Shown here: positions 52,878 to 60,929 of the stretch, piece by piece
How positions within the stretch are numbered: the first letter of the stretch is position 1
Layout of the letters: the number at the start of each line of letters is the position of its first letter
Assembly: GCF_046719765.1 (NCBI RefSeq)
Contig: NZ_JABEBY010000017.1
Coordinates: 1 to 64,000, forward strand
Direction: 5' to 3'
Length of the DNA: 64,000 nucleotides
From: Halonotius sp046719765
GTDB lineage: Archaea > Halobacteriota > Halobacteria > Halobacteriales > Haloferacaceae
Position numbers and translations under genes: made by a program
The notes under the pieces: model-generated
Told to the model about the DNA's origin: nothing
Database searches by the model: none
The model's input: the letters and a program-made list of their open reading frames with translations, nothing else

Positions 52878-53524
52878 GCACCGCCTACCGGATCGGCGAC
52901 TACGAGTTCAGCAGCCGTGAGGTGCGTGACCTGCTGGTCGCTTGGGCCGCCCTGGGGCTGGCCTTCACGATCTTTTTTGCCGGCGGCGGGCCGAACCTGC
53001 TGGCGATGGTCGGCCTCCCGCTGGTGGTGTTGCTTGGGGTGAGCCTGTTGACCGCCGGTGTCGCCTTCCTGCTGCACGAACTCGCACACAAGGTTGTTGC
53101 CGTCAACTACGGCCAGATCGCAGAGTTTCGCGCCGACTACAACATGCTCTTTTTAGCTGTGATGAGCGCGTTGCTCGGGTTCATCTTCGCCGCACCCGGC
53201 GCGGTACACCACCGCGGTTACCTGAACGCAAAGGAACACGGCCACATCGCCATCGCCGGCCCGGTGATGAACCTCGTGTTGGCGGCGGTCTTCCTCCCGG
53301 TATACCTGGGCGGTGTCGGGCTGAACCTTGGGCTGCTTGTCTTGCTCGGCCAACTCGGGATCATCGTCAACCTGTTTCTGGCGGCGTTCAATCTCGTCCC
53401 GTTCGGCCCGCTCGACGGGAAGACCGTCATCGCGTGGAGCAAACCGGCTTGGGGCGGGACGTTTCTGTTGAGTGCTGCCTTGACCTACATTGCGTGGACG
53501 ACGCTCGATATCAGTATCATCTAA
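52874..53524 (+). CDS. site-2-type membrane metalloprotease (M50 family)
   Basis: A 216-residue intramembrane protease with six hydrophobic segments. The zinc motif is FLLHELAHKVVAV (HExxH), and the third ligand lies in NLVPFGPLDGKTV (NxxPxxxxDG). Its small size fits minimal archaeal S2P enzymes that cleave transmembrane anchors. The start overlaps the TraB-family stop (ATGA), suggesting a shared membrane-proteolysis role. Confidence 0.9.
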   Translation: MSTAYRIGDYEFSSREVRDLLVAWAALGLAFTIFFAGGGPNLLAMVGLPLVVLLGVSLLTAGVAFLLHELAHKVVAVNYGQIAEFRADYNMLFLAVMSALLGFIFAAPGAVHHRGYLNAKEHGHIAIAGPVMNLVLAAVFLPVYLGGVGLNLGLLVLLGQLGIIVNLFLAAFNLVPFGPLDGKTVIAWSKPAWGGTFLLSAALTYIAWTTLDISII

Positions 53525-53575
53525 GCGACTCGCCGAATCATCGCGCTTTTGTGTTCGCTGCCCGCGCTGTGAGGT

Positions 53576-54571
53576 ATGACTGACGACGCGGACGACGAAC
53601 TCACCTACGCCGATGCGGGCGTCGATATCGAAGCCAGCGAGTCGGCGACGGCCGCGCTGATCGACGCGGTCGGCGACAGCGAGGGCGATTACGCCGGCTT
53701 ACTCGACATCGGCGACCGATATCTCGCCTTAGCGACTGACGGCGTCGGCACGAAACTCCTCGTCGCCGAAGCCCTCGGCGACTACTCGACGGTCGGGGTT
53801 GACTGCATCGCGATGAACGTCAACGACCTCGTCGCCGCCGGCGTCCGGCCGGTCGCCTTTGTCGACTATCTCGCTATCGACGAACCCGACGACGATTTTG
53901 CAGAACAGATCGGCGAGGGGCTGGCCGCCGGAGCCAAGCAGGCTGACATTGAACTTGTCGGTGGCGAAACCGCCGTGATGCCGGAAGTTGTGAAAGGCCT
54001 CGATCTCGCGGGTGCCTGCGTCGGCCTCGCTGACAAGGATGGCCTCTTCGACGGCGCGGCCGAGCTGGGCGATACGCTCGTCGGCTGGAAATCCTCGGGA
54101 ATTCACTCCAACGGACTGACGCTGGCGCGGACGGCGACGACCCGCGACCACGAGTACACCGATCCCTGTCCGTTCGACGGCTACGACACTATCGGCGAGG
54201 CCCTGCTGGAGCCGACCCGAATCTATACTGACTTGTTGACACCGATGCGCGCCCACGGCGTTCGCGGCGCGGCCCACATCACCGGCGGCGGCTGGGGGAA
54301 CCTCCAGCGGCTCGGCGACCACCGCTACGTTGTCGACGACCCCTTCGACGCCCAGCCGGTCTTTGACTTTGTTCAAGAGCAGGGCAACGTCTCCGATGCC
54401 GAGATGCACACGACGTTCAACATGGGCACCGGCTTCGTCGCTGCCGTCGGCGACGACGCGGCCGCCGCTGATCTCGCAGCCGCGACTGACGGCCGAGTGA
54501 TCGGCCATGTCGAAACAAGCGGCGACCACGATGCCGGGGCTGGCGTCTCGATTCGCGGCCTCGACCTCTAG
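53576..54571 (+). CDS. purM: phosphoribosylformylglycinamidine cyclo-ligase (AIR synthetase)
   Basis: A 331-residue ATP-dependent enzyme that closes the imidazole ring of FGAM to give AIR, the substrate of PurK. Motifs are TYADAGVDIEA, LALATDGVGTKLLVAE, DCIAMNVNDLVAAGVRP, VGGETAVMPE and GGGWGNLQRL, all typical of PurM. Length is normal. It is followed by a 221-base gap with a hairpin, then the guaB-family gene on the same strand, so purine genes are neighbours but not clearly one operon. Confidence 0.95.
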   Translation: MTDDADDELTYADAGVDIEASESATAALIDAVGDSEGDYAGLLDIGDRYLALATDGVGTKLLVAEALGDYSTVGVDCIAMNVNDLVAAGVRPVAFVDYLAIDEPDDDFAEQIGEGLAAGAKQADIELVGGETAVMPEVVKGLDLAGACVGLADKDGLFDGAAELGDTLVGWKSSGIHSNGLTLARTATTRDHEYTDPCPFDGYDTIGEALLEPTRIYTDLLTPMRAHGVRGAAHITGGGWGNLQRLGDHRYVVDDPFDAQPVFDFVQEQGNVSDAEMHTTFNMGTGFVAAVGDDAAAADLAAATDGRVIGHVETSGDHDAGAGVSIRGLDL

Positions 54572-54629
54572 AACTCGACCGACAGCGTGTTACTCAGGGG
54601 CTGACACACCTGCTGCTCACGGACTGGAG

Positions 54630-54686
54630 ACACACGTCACAAAACGGGGGTGGTTACACATGGAGTCCCGCAAGCGTGACGTGTGT
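54630..54686. promoter_or_regulatory. 11-bp inverted repeat enclosing a copy of the guaB start region
   Basis: ACACACGTCAC (54630-54640) and GTGACGTGTGT (54676-54686) are perfect complements with a 35-base loop. The loop contains a 14-base stretch (54652-54665) identical to 54785-54798, the guaB ATG with its upstream GGTTACAC. The site lies upstream of the apparent guaB promoter (gttaata, 54755-54761). It could be an operator or a leftover partial duplication. Confidence 0.5.
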
Positions 54687-54792
54687 TCCTTCAAGATAGA
54701 CACCCCAGCGGCTAAATCATTTGCGCTGCGGCAGCAGCACCCGCGAGCAGTGGGGTTAATAGCGTGTCACCCCTGTTTGATGAGGGTTACAC

Positions 54793-55866
54793 ATGGAGAT
54801 CCGCACCGGACTCTCGTACGGAGACGCACTGCTTGTTCCACAGCGATCGGCTGTGGATAGTCGAAGCGACATCGACCTCACCGCACAGTTGACGCCGTCG
54901 CTCTCGCTTGACACGCCCATCGTCAGCGCGGCGATGGACACCGTCACCGAAGCCGAGACCGCGGCCGCACTGGCCGACCTCGGCGGGCTGGGCGTCATCC
55001 ACCGCTTCCTCTCGATTGAGGAGCAAGCGGCGGAAGTCAGCACGGTCGCCGAGCAGGGCGGCCCCGTCGCCGCGGCGGTCGGCATCGACGAGGACTATCT
55101 CGACCGCACCGAGGCGATTTTGAACGCTGGCGGCGACGCGGTCGTTCTCGATGTCGCCCACGGCCACATGGAGCGCGCACTCGACGCCGTCGCCGAGATT
55201 CGCGCCGAGTACGACCCCGAGTTGATCGCGGGCAACGTCGTCACGCCGCAAGCCGTCGAAGACCTCTATGACGCGGGCGCGGACTGCGTGAAAGTCGGCG
55301 TCGGGCCGGGGTCGCACTGTACGACGCGGGAGGTCGCCGGCGCGGGCTACCCACAGCTCTCGGCGGTCGATGAATGCGCTGACCGCGCCGACGAACTCGG
55401 GATCACGGTCATGGCCGACGGCGGGATTCAGAACTCCGGCGACGCCGCCAAGGCACTGATGGCCGGCGCGGAGACCGTGATGATGGGCGGCTTTTTCGCC
55501 GGCACCGACGAGGCACCGGGCCGCGTCGTCACGCGCAACGGCGAGCGGTTCAAACGCTCCCGCGGGATGGCCTCGACGGCCGCCAACGACGACCGCGAGG
55601 ACAAGGATATCGACGTCGACTCCGGCGAGGGCGTCGAGGCGTTGACGCCGTACAAAGGCCCGCTCGCGCCGTTGACTGAGGAGTTCATCGCCGGGATTCG
55701 TTCAGGGCTGAGCTACTGCGGCGGGCAGACGATCTCCGAGGCCCGCGAGAACGCGGTGTTCGTGAAAGTCTCCGACGGCGCGAAGGAACGCGAGAGTGCT
55801 CACGGCGTGCTCGTGGAGTCCGGCATGGAGCAGTCGGGGCTTGAGCAGGTCGTTGAATCGGACTAA
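54793..55866 (+). CDS. IMP dehydrogenase/GMP reductase family protein
   Basis: A 357-residue TIM-barrel enzyme with no CBS insert. Motifs are TGLSYGDALLVPQRS, TPIVSAAMDTVTEAETA, DVAHGHMERALDAV, KVGVGPGSHCTTREV (catalytic Cys) and TVMADGGIQNSGDAAKAL. The CBS-less form and the GSHCTTR loop fit the haloarchaeal proteins annotated GMP reductase. An IMP dehydrogenase role (guaB) is the alternative and sequence alone does not decide. The 3' end of this gene is duplicated at 56519-56623, beyond a RelE/RHH pair. Confidence 0.88.
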   Translation: MEIRTGLSYGDALLVPQRSAVDSRSDIDLTAQLTPSLSLDTPIVSAAMDTVTEAETAAALADLGGLGVIHRFLSIEEQAAEVSTVAEQGGPVAAAVGIDEDYLDRTEAILNAGGDAVVLDVAHGHMERALDAVAEIRAEYDPELIAGNVVTPQAVEDLYDAGADCVKVGVGPGSHCTTREVAGAGYPQLSAVDECADRADELGITVMADGGIQNSGDAAKALMAGAETVMMGGFFAGTDEAPGRVVTRNGERFKRSRGMASTAANDDREDKDIDVDSGEGVEALTPYKGPLAPLTEEFIAGIRSGLSYCGGQTISEARENAVFVKVSDGAKERESAHGVLVESGMEQSGLEQVVESD

Positions 55867-55887
55867 GATACCGGGTAGTCTTGTGGG

Positions 55888-56187
55888 TTAGCTATCGTCG
55901 CGCCACGACCCCCACACCTCGCGGTAGTTTCCGAGTTTGCGGTACTCGTATTTTCGCTCGAACACATCGATAGCGTACAGCGTTTCGTCGTCTTTGTCCC
56001 AGTCGACCAGCACCCGGAAGTCGCCGACACGGAGCTTGTAGCCCGGATGATTCTTCAACGAGTCGAGGAAGTGATCGGGAAAATCAGCGATCTCACCGAG
56101 TTTTCTGATGACGCGCTGGGCGTCTTCTTTTTCTAGATCCTCAAGGGTTTCATCGAGCGTCTCAGCGTAGACGATATCGTGAGCCAC
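55888..56187 (-). CDS. RelE/ParE-type toxin
   Basis: A 99-residue protein with the RelE/ParE fold: helices DETLEDLEKEDAQRVIRKL, the strand block YKLRVGDFRVLVDWDKDD and YAIDVFERKYEYRKL. RelE toxins cut mRNA on the ribosome, ParE toxins target gyrase; which applies here is unknown. It is transcribed after the RHH antitoxin gene with a 12-base gap. It lies between the guaB-family stop and the displaced copy of that gene's 3' end. Confidence 0.85.
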   Translation of the reverse strand: MAHDIVYAETLDETLEDLEKEDAQRVIRKLGEIADFPDHFLDSLKNHPGYKLRVGDFRVLVDWDKDDETLYAIDVFERKYEYRKLGNYREVWGSWRDDS

Positions 56188-56199
56188 CTGTCGGCCCTC

Positions 56200-56466
56200 T
56201 CAATCGTCTACGTCGTACTTCTCTTTCATCTCCTCGTGGGTCATCGTTCGACCGGCCGCCACGTCGGCATACCCCTGCGCTATCCCCTCTTTTGCGCCGG
56301 GCGTCAGGATCGGCTCGGTCGTATCGCGCAGCACCTCGCGCACGAACTCCGAGCGATTCGTGTAGTTCAGTTCGCCGGCCAGCTCGTCGATCTCCGCAAG
56401 CAGCGGCTCCGGAACTTTGACGTTGAGCTTCACCATCTCGCTGTCTTCGGGCGTCTCCGTGCTCAT
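56200..56466 (-). CDS. ribbon-helix-helix antitoxin
   Basis: An 88-residue protein with a central RHH DNA-binding motif (VKLNVKVPEPLLAEIDELA, then YTNRSEFVREVLRD). The C-terminal acidic/helical part (GYADVAAGRTMTHEEMKEKY) is the likely RelE-binding region. The ATG at 56466 gives a short polar N-terminus typical of such antitoxins. It precedes the RelE gene in transcription order, as in most RelBE loci. A TATA-like atatat lies just upstream (plus 56464-56471). Confidence 0.82.
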   Translation of the reverse strand: MSTETPEDSEMVKLNVKVPEPLLAEIDELAGELNYTNRSEFVREVLRDTTEPILTPGAKEGIAQGYADVAAGRTMTHEEMKEKYDVDD

Positions 56467-56518
56467 ATATCGTGGTACACGGGTGGTACTATTAGGTGTG
56501 TCGCCAGTACGAGTGACG

Positions 56519-56623
56519 ATGAAAGCCTCCGATGATGCAAATAAACGCGAGAGTGCCCACAACGTACTTGTGGTGTCCGGGCTGACTTAGCAGGGACTGG
56601 AACAGATCGTCGAGTCGGACTGA
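56519..56623 (+). pseudogene. displaced remnant of the guaB-family gene 3' end
   Basis: These 105 bases align with the last 35 codons of the guaB-family gene (55762-55866). The translation reads KASDDANKRESAHNVLVVSG, a stop in place of a sense codon, then QGLEQIVESD and TGA, against KVSDGAKERESAHGVLVESG and SGLEQVVESD. It is about 70% identical, in the same frame and orientation, with no upstream catalytic domain. It appears to be the original gene end displaced when the RelE/RHH pair was inserted with its own replacement end. Confidence 0.9.
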
Positions 56624-56666
56624 ACTTACCCAAACATACAAATCCATACAAGAGATACATTCGGAT

Positions 56667-57032
56667 ATGCCTGTGGAGTTCGACGAGTACAAACAAACCC
56701 GGGAGACAGTCGACACGCTCGCTATCGATCCGGGCTCGAACGCACACAAGATCCTCTCATTTCTCGCTCAGCACCCCAATCTCGGGTTCAAACCAGCGGA
56801 AATCGCTGAGGAGGTCGACATCCCACGTGGTAGTCTCAATCCGACACTGTCTCGATTAGCTGATCAAGGCTTAGTCGAACACGAGCAACCGTACTGGTCT
56901 GTCACTGATGACGACCGCCTCGCTGCTATCGGGGCTTCTATGTACAGCATGGCTGCCTTCGAGGAACAACATGCGGACGACGAATTCGAAGGGTGGGCTG
57001 ACAGCGACGTTGATCCGCGAGAGCATCGATGA
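56667..57032 (+). CDS. winged-helix antitoxin, partner of PemK-like toxin (pair 2)
   Basis: A 121-residue protein homologous to that at 31016. The winged helix (~25-85) has AHKILSFLAQHPNLGFKPAE and the recognition segment IPRGSLNPTLSRLADQGLV, then HEQPYWSVT. The C-terminus is acidic. It overlaps the PemK-like gene by four bases (ATGA). It lies directly beyond the displaced guaB 3' end. The repeated ATACA-type sequence before its ATG could be an autoregulatory site. Confidence 0.77.
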   Translation: MPVEFDEYKQTRETVDTLAIDPGSNAHKILSFLAQHPNLGFKPAEIAEEVDIPRGSLNPTLSRLADQGLVEHEQPYWSVTDDDRLAAIGASMYSMAAFEEQHADDEFEGWADSDVDPREHR

Positions 57033-57373
57033 CCGACGCGCCGTTTCAGCGCGGTGATGTCGTCTGGCATCCTGCGCCGTTCAAATCAAAGCCAGCCGAG
57101 CGACCGTTTTTGATCCTCAGTGGGCCGTCACATCCGTTTCACGGTAGCGAGTACGCTGTGGTCGGCTTGACCCGCACGGAACGATCCGGAGCGATTGCAC
57201 TTGACCGAGCAGCGTGGGAAATGGGCGATCCGGGTGAGGAAAGCTATGCCTCGCCGTGGTATCTATTCACGCTCAAACACGACAACATCATCCGACCGAA
57301 GGGATCGCTCACATCGGCAGCGACTCAGAAAGTTGCGGCCGCGACTGCCTCAATAATCGGTGTCGAACCGTAG
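57029..57373 (+). CDS. PemK/MazF-like toxin (pair 2)
   Basis: A 114-residue MazF/PemK-fold protein. GDVVWHPAPFK, RPFLILSGPSHPFHGSEYAV and SPWYLFTLKHDNIIRPKG match the pair-1 toxin at 31380 in order and spacing. It is probably a ribonuclease; activity is inferred from family. Its stop at 57373 is followed after a few bases by a sequence weakly resembling the guaB 3' end (57374-57421). Confidence 0.8.
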   Translation: MTDAPFQRGDVVWHPAPFKSKPAERPFLILSGPSHPFHGSEYAVVGLTRTERSGAIALDRAAWEMGDPGEESYASPWYLFTLKHDNIIRPKGSLTSAATQKVAAATASIIGVEP

Positions 57374-57464
57374 CACGCGTTGTCTTCGCTTGCGGCCGAG
57401 CAGATGGTCGTATCCGATTAGGGAAGAACACAAGCGTTGTTACCGCGCCCCCTGAACACCCGCT

Positions 57465-58532
57465 ATGCGAATTGCGAGCCGCGGGCAGGGCGAGGCCGGC
57501 CGCGAGCGGCTGACGCTCACGCCCGAAACCGTCGACGACCTCTGGCATCTCTCCTACGTCCTCGAACCGGGCGACCTCGTCTCCGGCGACACCACTAGGC
57601 GCATCCAACGCGACGACGACCAGATGCGCGACACCGGCGGCCAGCGCGAACACCTCTCGGTGACTATCGAGGTCTCGGACGTGGAGTTCGCCCGCTTCGC
57701 CAACCGCCTGCGTGTCGGCGGCGAGATCACCGACTGTTCCCGCGAGGATCAGCTCGGCCACCACCACACGCTCAACGTCGAAGCCCACGACGAACTGACG
57801 ATTGAAAAGCAGTTCAAACCCGACCAGATCGAGCGCATCGAGGAGGCCGAAGAGGCCGCCGACAGCCCCGATGTCGCCATCGCCACTGTCGAGGAGGGCG
57901 AGGCCTACATCCACCTCGTCAAGGAGTATGGAGTCGACGAGTACGCCTCCTTCACCAAACCCACCGGCAAGGGTGAGTACTCCCGCCCACGCGACGAACT
58001 GTTCGCCGAACTCGGCGACGCCCTGAGCCATCTCGACACCGACGCGATCATCCTCGCCGGCCCCGGCTTCACGAAGCAGGACGCTCGCGACTACATCGAG
58101 GAGGAGTACCGCAACCTCGCCGACCTGATCACCGTCGTCGACACCTCCAGCGCGGGCGGCCGCGGCGTCCACGAAGTCCTCAAGCGCGGCGCGGTCGAGG
58201 AAGTACAGGACGAAACGCGTATCGCCCGCGAGGCCGAGACTATCGACGAACTGATGGAACGGATCGCCGACGGCGCGAAGGCGGCCTACGGGATCGACGA
58301 AGTCCAGAAGGCCGCCGAGTTCGGCGCGGTCGAAGAACTGCTGATCCTCGATAATCGCCTGCGGGACGAACGACAGGGCGACGGCGACTGGGAGCTCGAT
58401 ATCAACGACGTGATAGAATCGGTCGAACAGCAGGGCGGCGAGATCACCGTCTTCTCGTCGGATTTTCATCCCGGCCAACAGCTCGATAGCTTTGGTGGCA
58501 TTGCCGCCCTACTCCGGTATCGACTGCAGTAA
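57465..58532 (+). CDS. pelA: mRNA surveillance protein Pelota
   Basis: A 355-residue aPelota that binds stalled ribosomes with aEF1A/aABCE1 in no-go decay and ribosome rescue. It has the three eRF1-like parts: N-terminal Sm-like domain (~1-130, VSDVEFARFANRLRVGGEI), central domain (~132-260, YASFTKPTGKGEYSRPRDEL) and C-terminal domain (~262-355, VEELLILDNRLRDERQG, ISSDFHPG-like FSSDFHPGQQLDSFGGIAAL). It lacks the GGQ of release factors, as expected. Length is normal. It has its own promoter region in the 91-base gap upstream. Confidence 0.95.
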   Translation: MRIASRGQGEAGRERLTLTPETVDDLWHLSYVLEPGDLVSGDTTRRIQRDDDQMRDTGGQREHLSVTIEVSDVEFARFANRLRVGGEITDCSREDQLGHHHTLNVEAHDELTIEKQFKPDQIERIEEAEEAADSPDVAIATVEEGEAYIHLVKEYGVDEYASFTKPTGKGEYSRPRDELFAELGDALSHLDTDAIILAGPGFTKQDARDYIEEEYRNLADLITVVDTSSAGGRGVHEVLKRGAVEEVQDETRIAREAETIDELMERIADGAKAAYGIDEVQKAAEFGAVEELLILDNRLRDERQGDGDWELDINDVIESVEQQGGEITVFSSDFHPGQQLDSFGGIAALLRYRLQ

Positions 58533-58558
58533 CGACCCTGCTCCCTGATTCCACCGAA

Positions 58559-59557
58559 CTATTTTCCAGTCAACGCATCGCTGGCCGGCGCGAACTCGAT
58601 CGTCGAGCCGAGGCCCTGCTCGCGGGCGCGCTCGTAGAGCATGCCCGCTGCGGCGACTGTCTCGATGGCGGTGCCGCCGCTGTCGAAGACGGTGATCTCG
58701 TCGTCGCTCGTCCGGCCCGAAGCGTTGCCGGCGACGACATCACCGAGTTCGGCGTGGACGTGTGATTCGTCGACGACGCCTGCTTCGACTGCGTAGATGA
58801 ACGAGCCGGCGTCCTGCATGACGCGCTCGCGGAGATCCGGGACGTAGGTACTCCGTTCGATGGTCGTCGTATCGAGTTCCCGTTTCTTTGGGTGGTACTG
58901 GCCCATCGCGGTGACGTGCGTCCCAGGGGCCAACTCGTCGCCATCGAAGACGGGTTCGCTGGCGGTCGTCGCGGTGATGACGATATCCGCGTCGGCGACG
59001 GCGGCCGCGCTCGACTCGACGGCGGTCACGTCGACGCCGAGCGTGTCGGTCATTTCATCGGCGAATGCCTCGCGGTTGGCCTCTGTGGGCGAGTACACGT
59101 CGACCGCAGCGAGATCTCGCACTGTCGCCGTCGCGCGGAGTTGCCCACGCGCTTGCGCGCCGGAGCCGATCAGCCCGACCGTTTCAGCATCTTCGCGGGC
59201 CAGGGCGTCGACGCCGACCGCGCCGGCCGCGCCGGTTTTGAACGGGTTCATGCTCGCGCCGTCCAGCAGGGCCAGTGGCTCGCCGCTGTCGGCGTCGAAC
59301 AACGGCGTCATGAACCACGCGTCGCCCGCGCCGAAGCCCGCGCTGTAGGTGTAGCCGCCCATGTAGCCGTCCTCGGGGAGGATCGCGCTGTAGCTCGTCA
59401 ACATTCCTGGCGGCTCGTCGCCGAACAGCGCGGTCCGGGGCTCGGTCGGCGCGCCGTCGCCGCGCTGGCGGTAGCCGTCGGCGACGCGTGTGACGTAGTC
59501 GGCCAGCGTCGCCAGCCCGTCGATCTCGTCGCTGGTGAGAAACAGGGTATCGGTCAT
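58559..59557 (-). CDS. ornithine cyclodeaminase/mu-crystallin family protein
   Basis: A 332-residue NAD(P)-dependent enzyme of the OCD/mu-crystallin family, which includes ornithine cyclodeaminase and archaeal alanine dehydrogenase. The Rossmann site is VGLIGSGAQARGQLRA (~135-150), preceded by LDGASMNPFKTGAAGAVG, and later DIVITATTASEPVF and VTAMGQYHPKKREL. Substrate cannot be fixed from sequence. The ATG at 59557 is preferred because earlier residues are unlike the family. Confidence 0.88.
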   Translation of the reverse strand: MTDTLFLTSDEIDGLATLADYVTRVADGYRQRGDGAPTEPRTALFGDEPPGMLTSYSAILPEDGYMGGYTYSAGFGAGDAWFMTPLFDADSGEPLALLDGASMNPFKTGAAGAVGVDALAREDAETVGLIGSGAQARGQLRATATVRDLAAVDVYSPTEANREAFADEMTDTLGVDVTAVESSAAAVADADIVITATTASEPVFDGDELAPGTHVTAMGQYHPKKRELDTTTIERSTYVPDLRERVMQDAGSFIYAVEAGVVDESHVHAELGDVVAGNASGRTSDDEITVFDSGGTAIETVAAAGMLYERAREQGLGSTIEFAPASDALTGK

Positions 59558-59611
59558 ACTGCCGCGTCGGCACCACACGCTGAAAAACCGTCGCCACGAA
59601 CGATTGGCGCG

Positions 59612-59827
59612 CTATTCAGCCTTGACTCGCTGGGTCGGCTCGGTCGACTCCGCCGTCGGCTGGGTCGGGATGCTGACGAACAGCGCGTGGCCGATGACGA
59701 GCGCGGCAACGCCGGCCCCGACCGGGAGGGCGGCGGTGAAAGCAAGGCCGGCAACCGAGAGGATGCCCGTCAGCCCGACCAGCAGCAGCGGAATCACGCC
59801 GAGCACGTAGTCGTAGTACTGTGCCAT
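59612..59827 (-). CDS. small two-helix membrane protein
   Basis: A 71-residue protein with two transmembrane helices (~8-29 and ~34-53) and a polar tail, unknown family. It is upstream of the OCD-family gene on the same strand with a 54-base gap, so the two may be co-transcribed. The AT-rich sequence beyond its start (59838-59870) gives a plausible promoter. Confidence 0.65.
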   Translation of the reverse strand: MAQYYDYVLGVIPLLLVGLTGILSVAGLAFTAALPVGAGVAALVIGHALFVSIPTQPTAESTEPTQRVKAE

Positions 59828-60110
59828 GGGTTACATCATACTATGGCAAAACAACACATAAATTTTTCCCGTGGTTCCATGGTGGGTTCTTAGTGGCCAT
59901 TAGAAACATATTCATAACTTATGCAAAAGTGGTGACCGACAGCTCGCTGTTCCGCCGACGGTCTGCGGCTCGAAAATCGCGTGTTGAGCCATCACAGCGT
60001 TTTTGATGGGGTCGCCGAAACGGGAACCAACGAATGATTTGCCCTCCAGCAACCCGGCTACCCGAGTCGAATTACGCACGAACCGCCATGCGGCGATCTC
60101 GCAGCCGCCG

Positions 60111-60929
60111 ATGACCGACGAGCCAGCGATTTCCGCGACCGACCTCACCAAGCGGTTCGACGCAGAGCCGGTCGTCGACGGGATCGATCTCGCCGTCGAG
60201 AGCGGCGCGGTGTACGGCTTTCTCGGCCCAAACGGCGCGGGCAAGACGACCACGATGCGAATGTTGACGACGCTGACGACGCCCACCAGCGGCGACGCCG
60301 CGATCCTGGGGATCCCAGTTTCCGACCGCGACGGCGTCCGCAGCCGCGTCGGCTACCTCCCCGAGGAACCACCGGTATTCGACGAACTCACCGGCCGCGA
60401 ACAGCTCCAGTATTTCGCCCGGCTCCGCGACCTCCCGCCGGAACCGACAGCCGACCGGATCGAGACGTGGCTTGATCGCTTCGATCTCACCGACGACGCC
60501 GACCGCCGGCTCGACGACTACTCGAAAGGGATGCGCCAGAAGATCGGCCTGATTCAGACCCTGCTGCATGAACCCGCGGTCGTCTTCCTCGATGAGCCGA
60601 CCAGCGGGCTCGACCCCCGCGCTGCCCGCACCGTCATCGACGCCATCGACGACCTCACTGACAACGGCCAGACAGTCTTTCTCTCGACGCATATCCTCTC
60701 GGTCGTCGAGGAACTCGCCGACACCGTGGGCGTGCTCTACGAGGGCGAACTCGTCGCCGAGGGCGCGCCCGATGAGCTGACGACGGCCGCCGAAGCCGGC
60801 GACGATTCGACGCTGGAGGATGTGTTCCTTTCGGTGACGACCGAGTCGTCGACAGCAGCGACGGCCGTCGCCGACAGCAACGACAGCGAGGCCGCTGGCG
60901 AGACCGACGCGGCGGCGACGGAGCGATAG
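60111..60929 (+). CDS. ABC transporter ATP-binding protein
   Basis: A 272-residue ABC ATPase of the multidrug or lipid exporter (CcmA/NatA-like) type. Walker A is GPNGAGKTTTMR, the signature is DYSKGMRQKIGLIQT, and Walker B is VVFLDEPTSGLD with the H-loop STHILS. An acidic tail follows the core (~235-272). The ATG at 60111 fits the family start. An in-frame ATG at 60006 would add 35 residues and cannot be excluded. The next gene, the permease, starts immediately after its stop. The substrate is unknown. The 283-base gap upstream has AT-rich promoter-like sequence near 59910-59925. Confidence 0.92.
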   Translation: MTDEPAISATDLTKRFDAEPVVDGIDLAVESGAVYGFLGPNGAGKTTTMRMLTTLTTPTSGDAAILGIPVSDRDGVRSRVGYLPEEPPVFDELTGREQLQYFARLRDLPPEPTADRIETWLDRFDLTDDADRRLDDYSKGMRQKIGLIQTLLHEPAVVFLDEPTSGLDPRAARTVIDAIDDLTDNGQTVFLSTHILSVVEELADTVGVLYEGELVAEGAPDELTTAAEAGDDSTLEDVFLSVTTESSTAATAVADSNDSEAAGETDAAATER

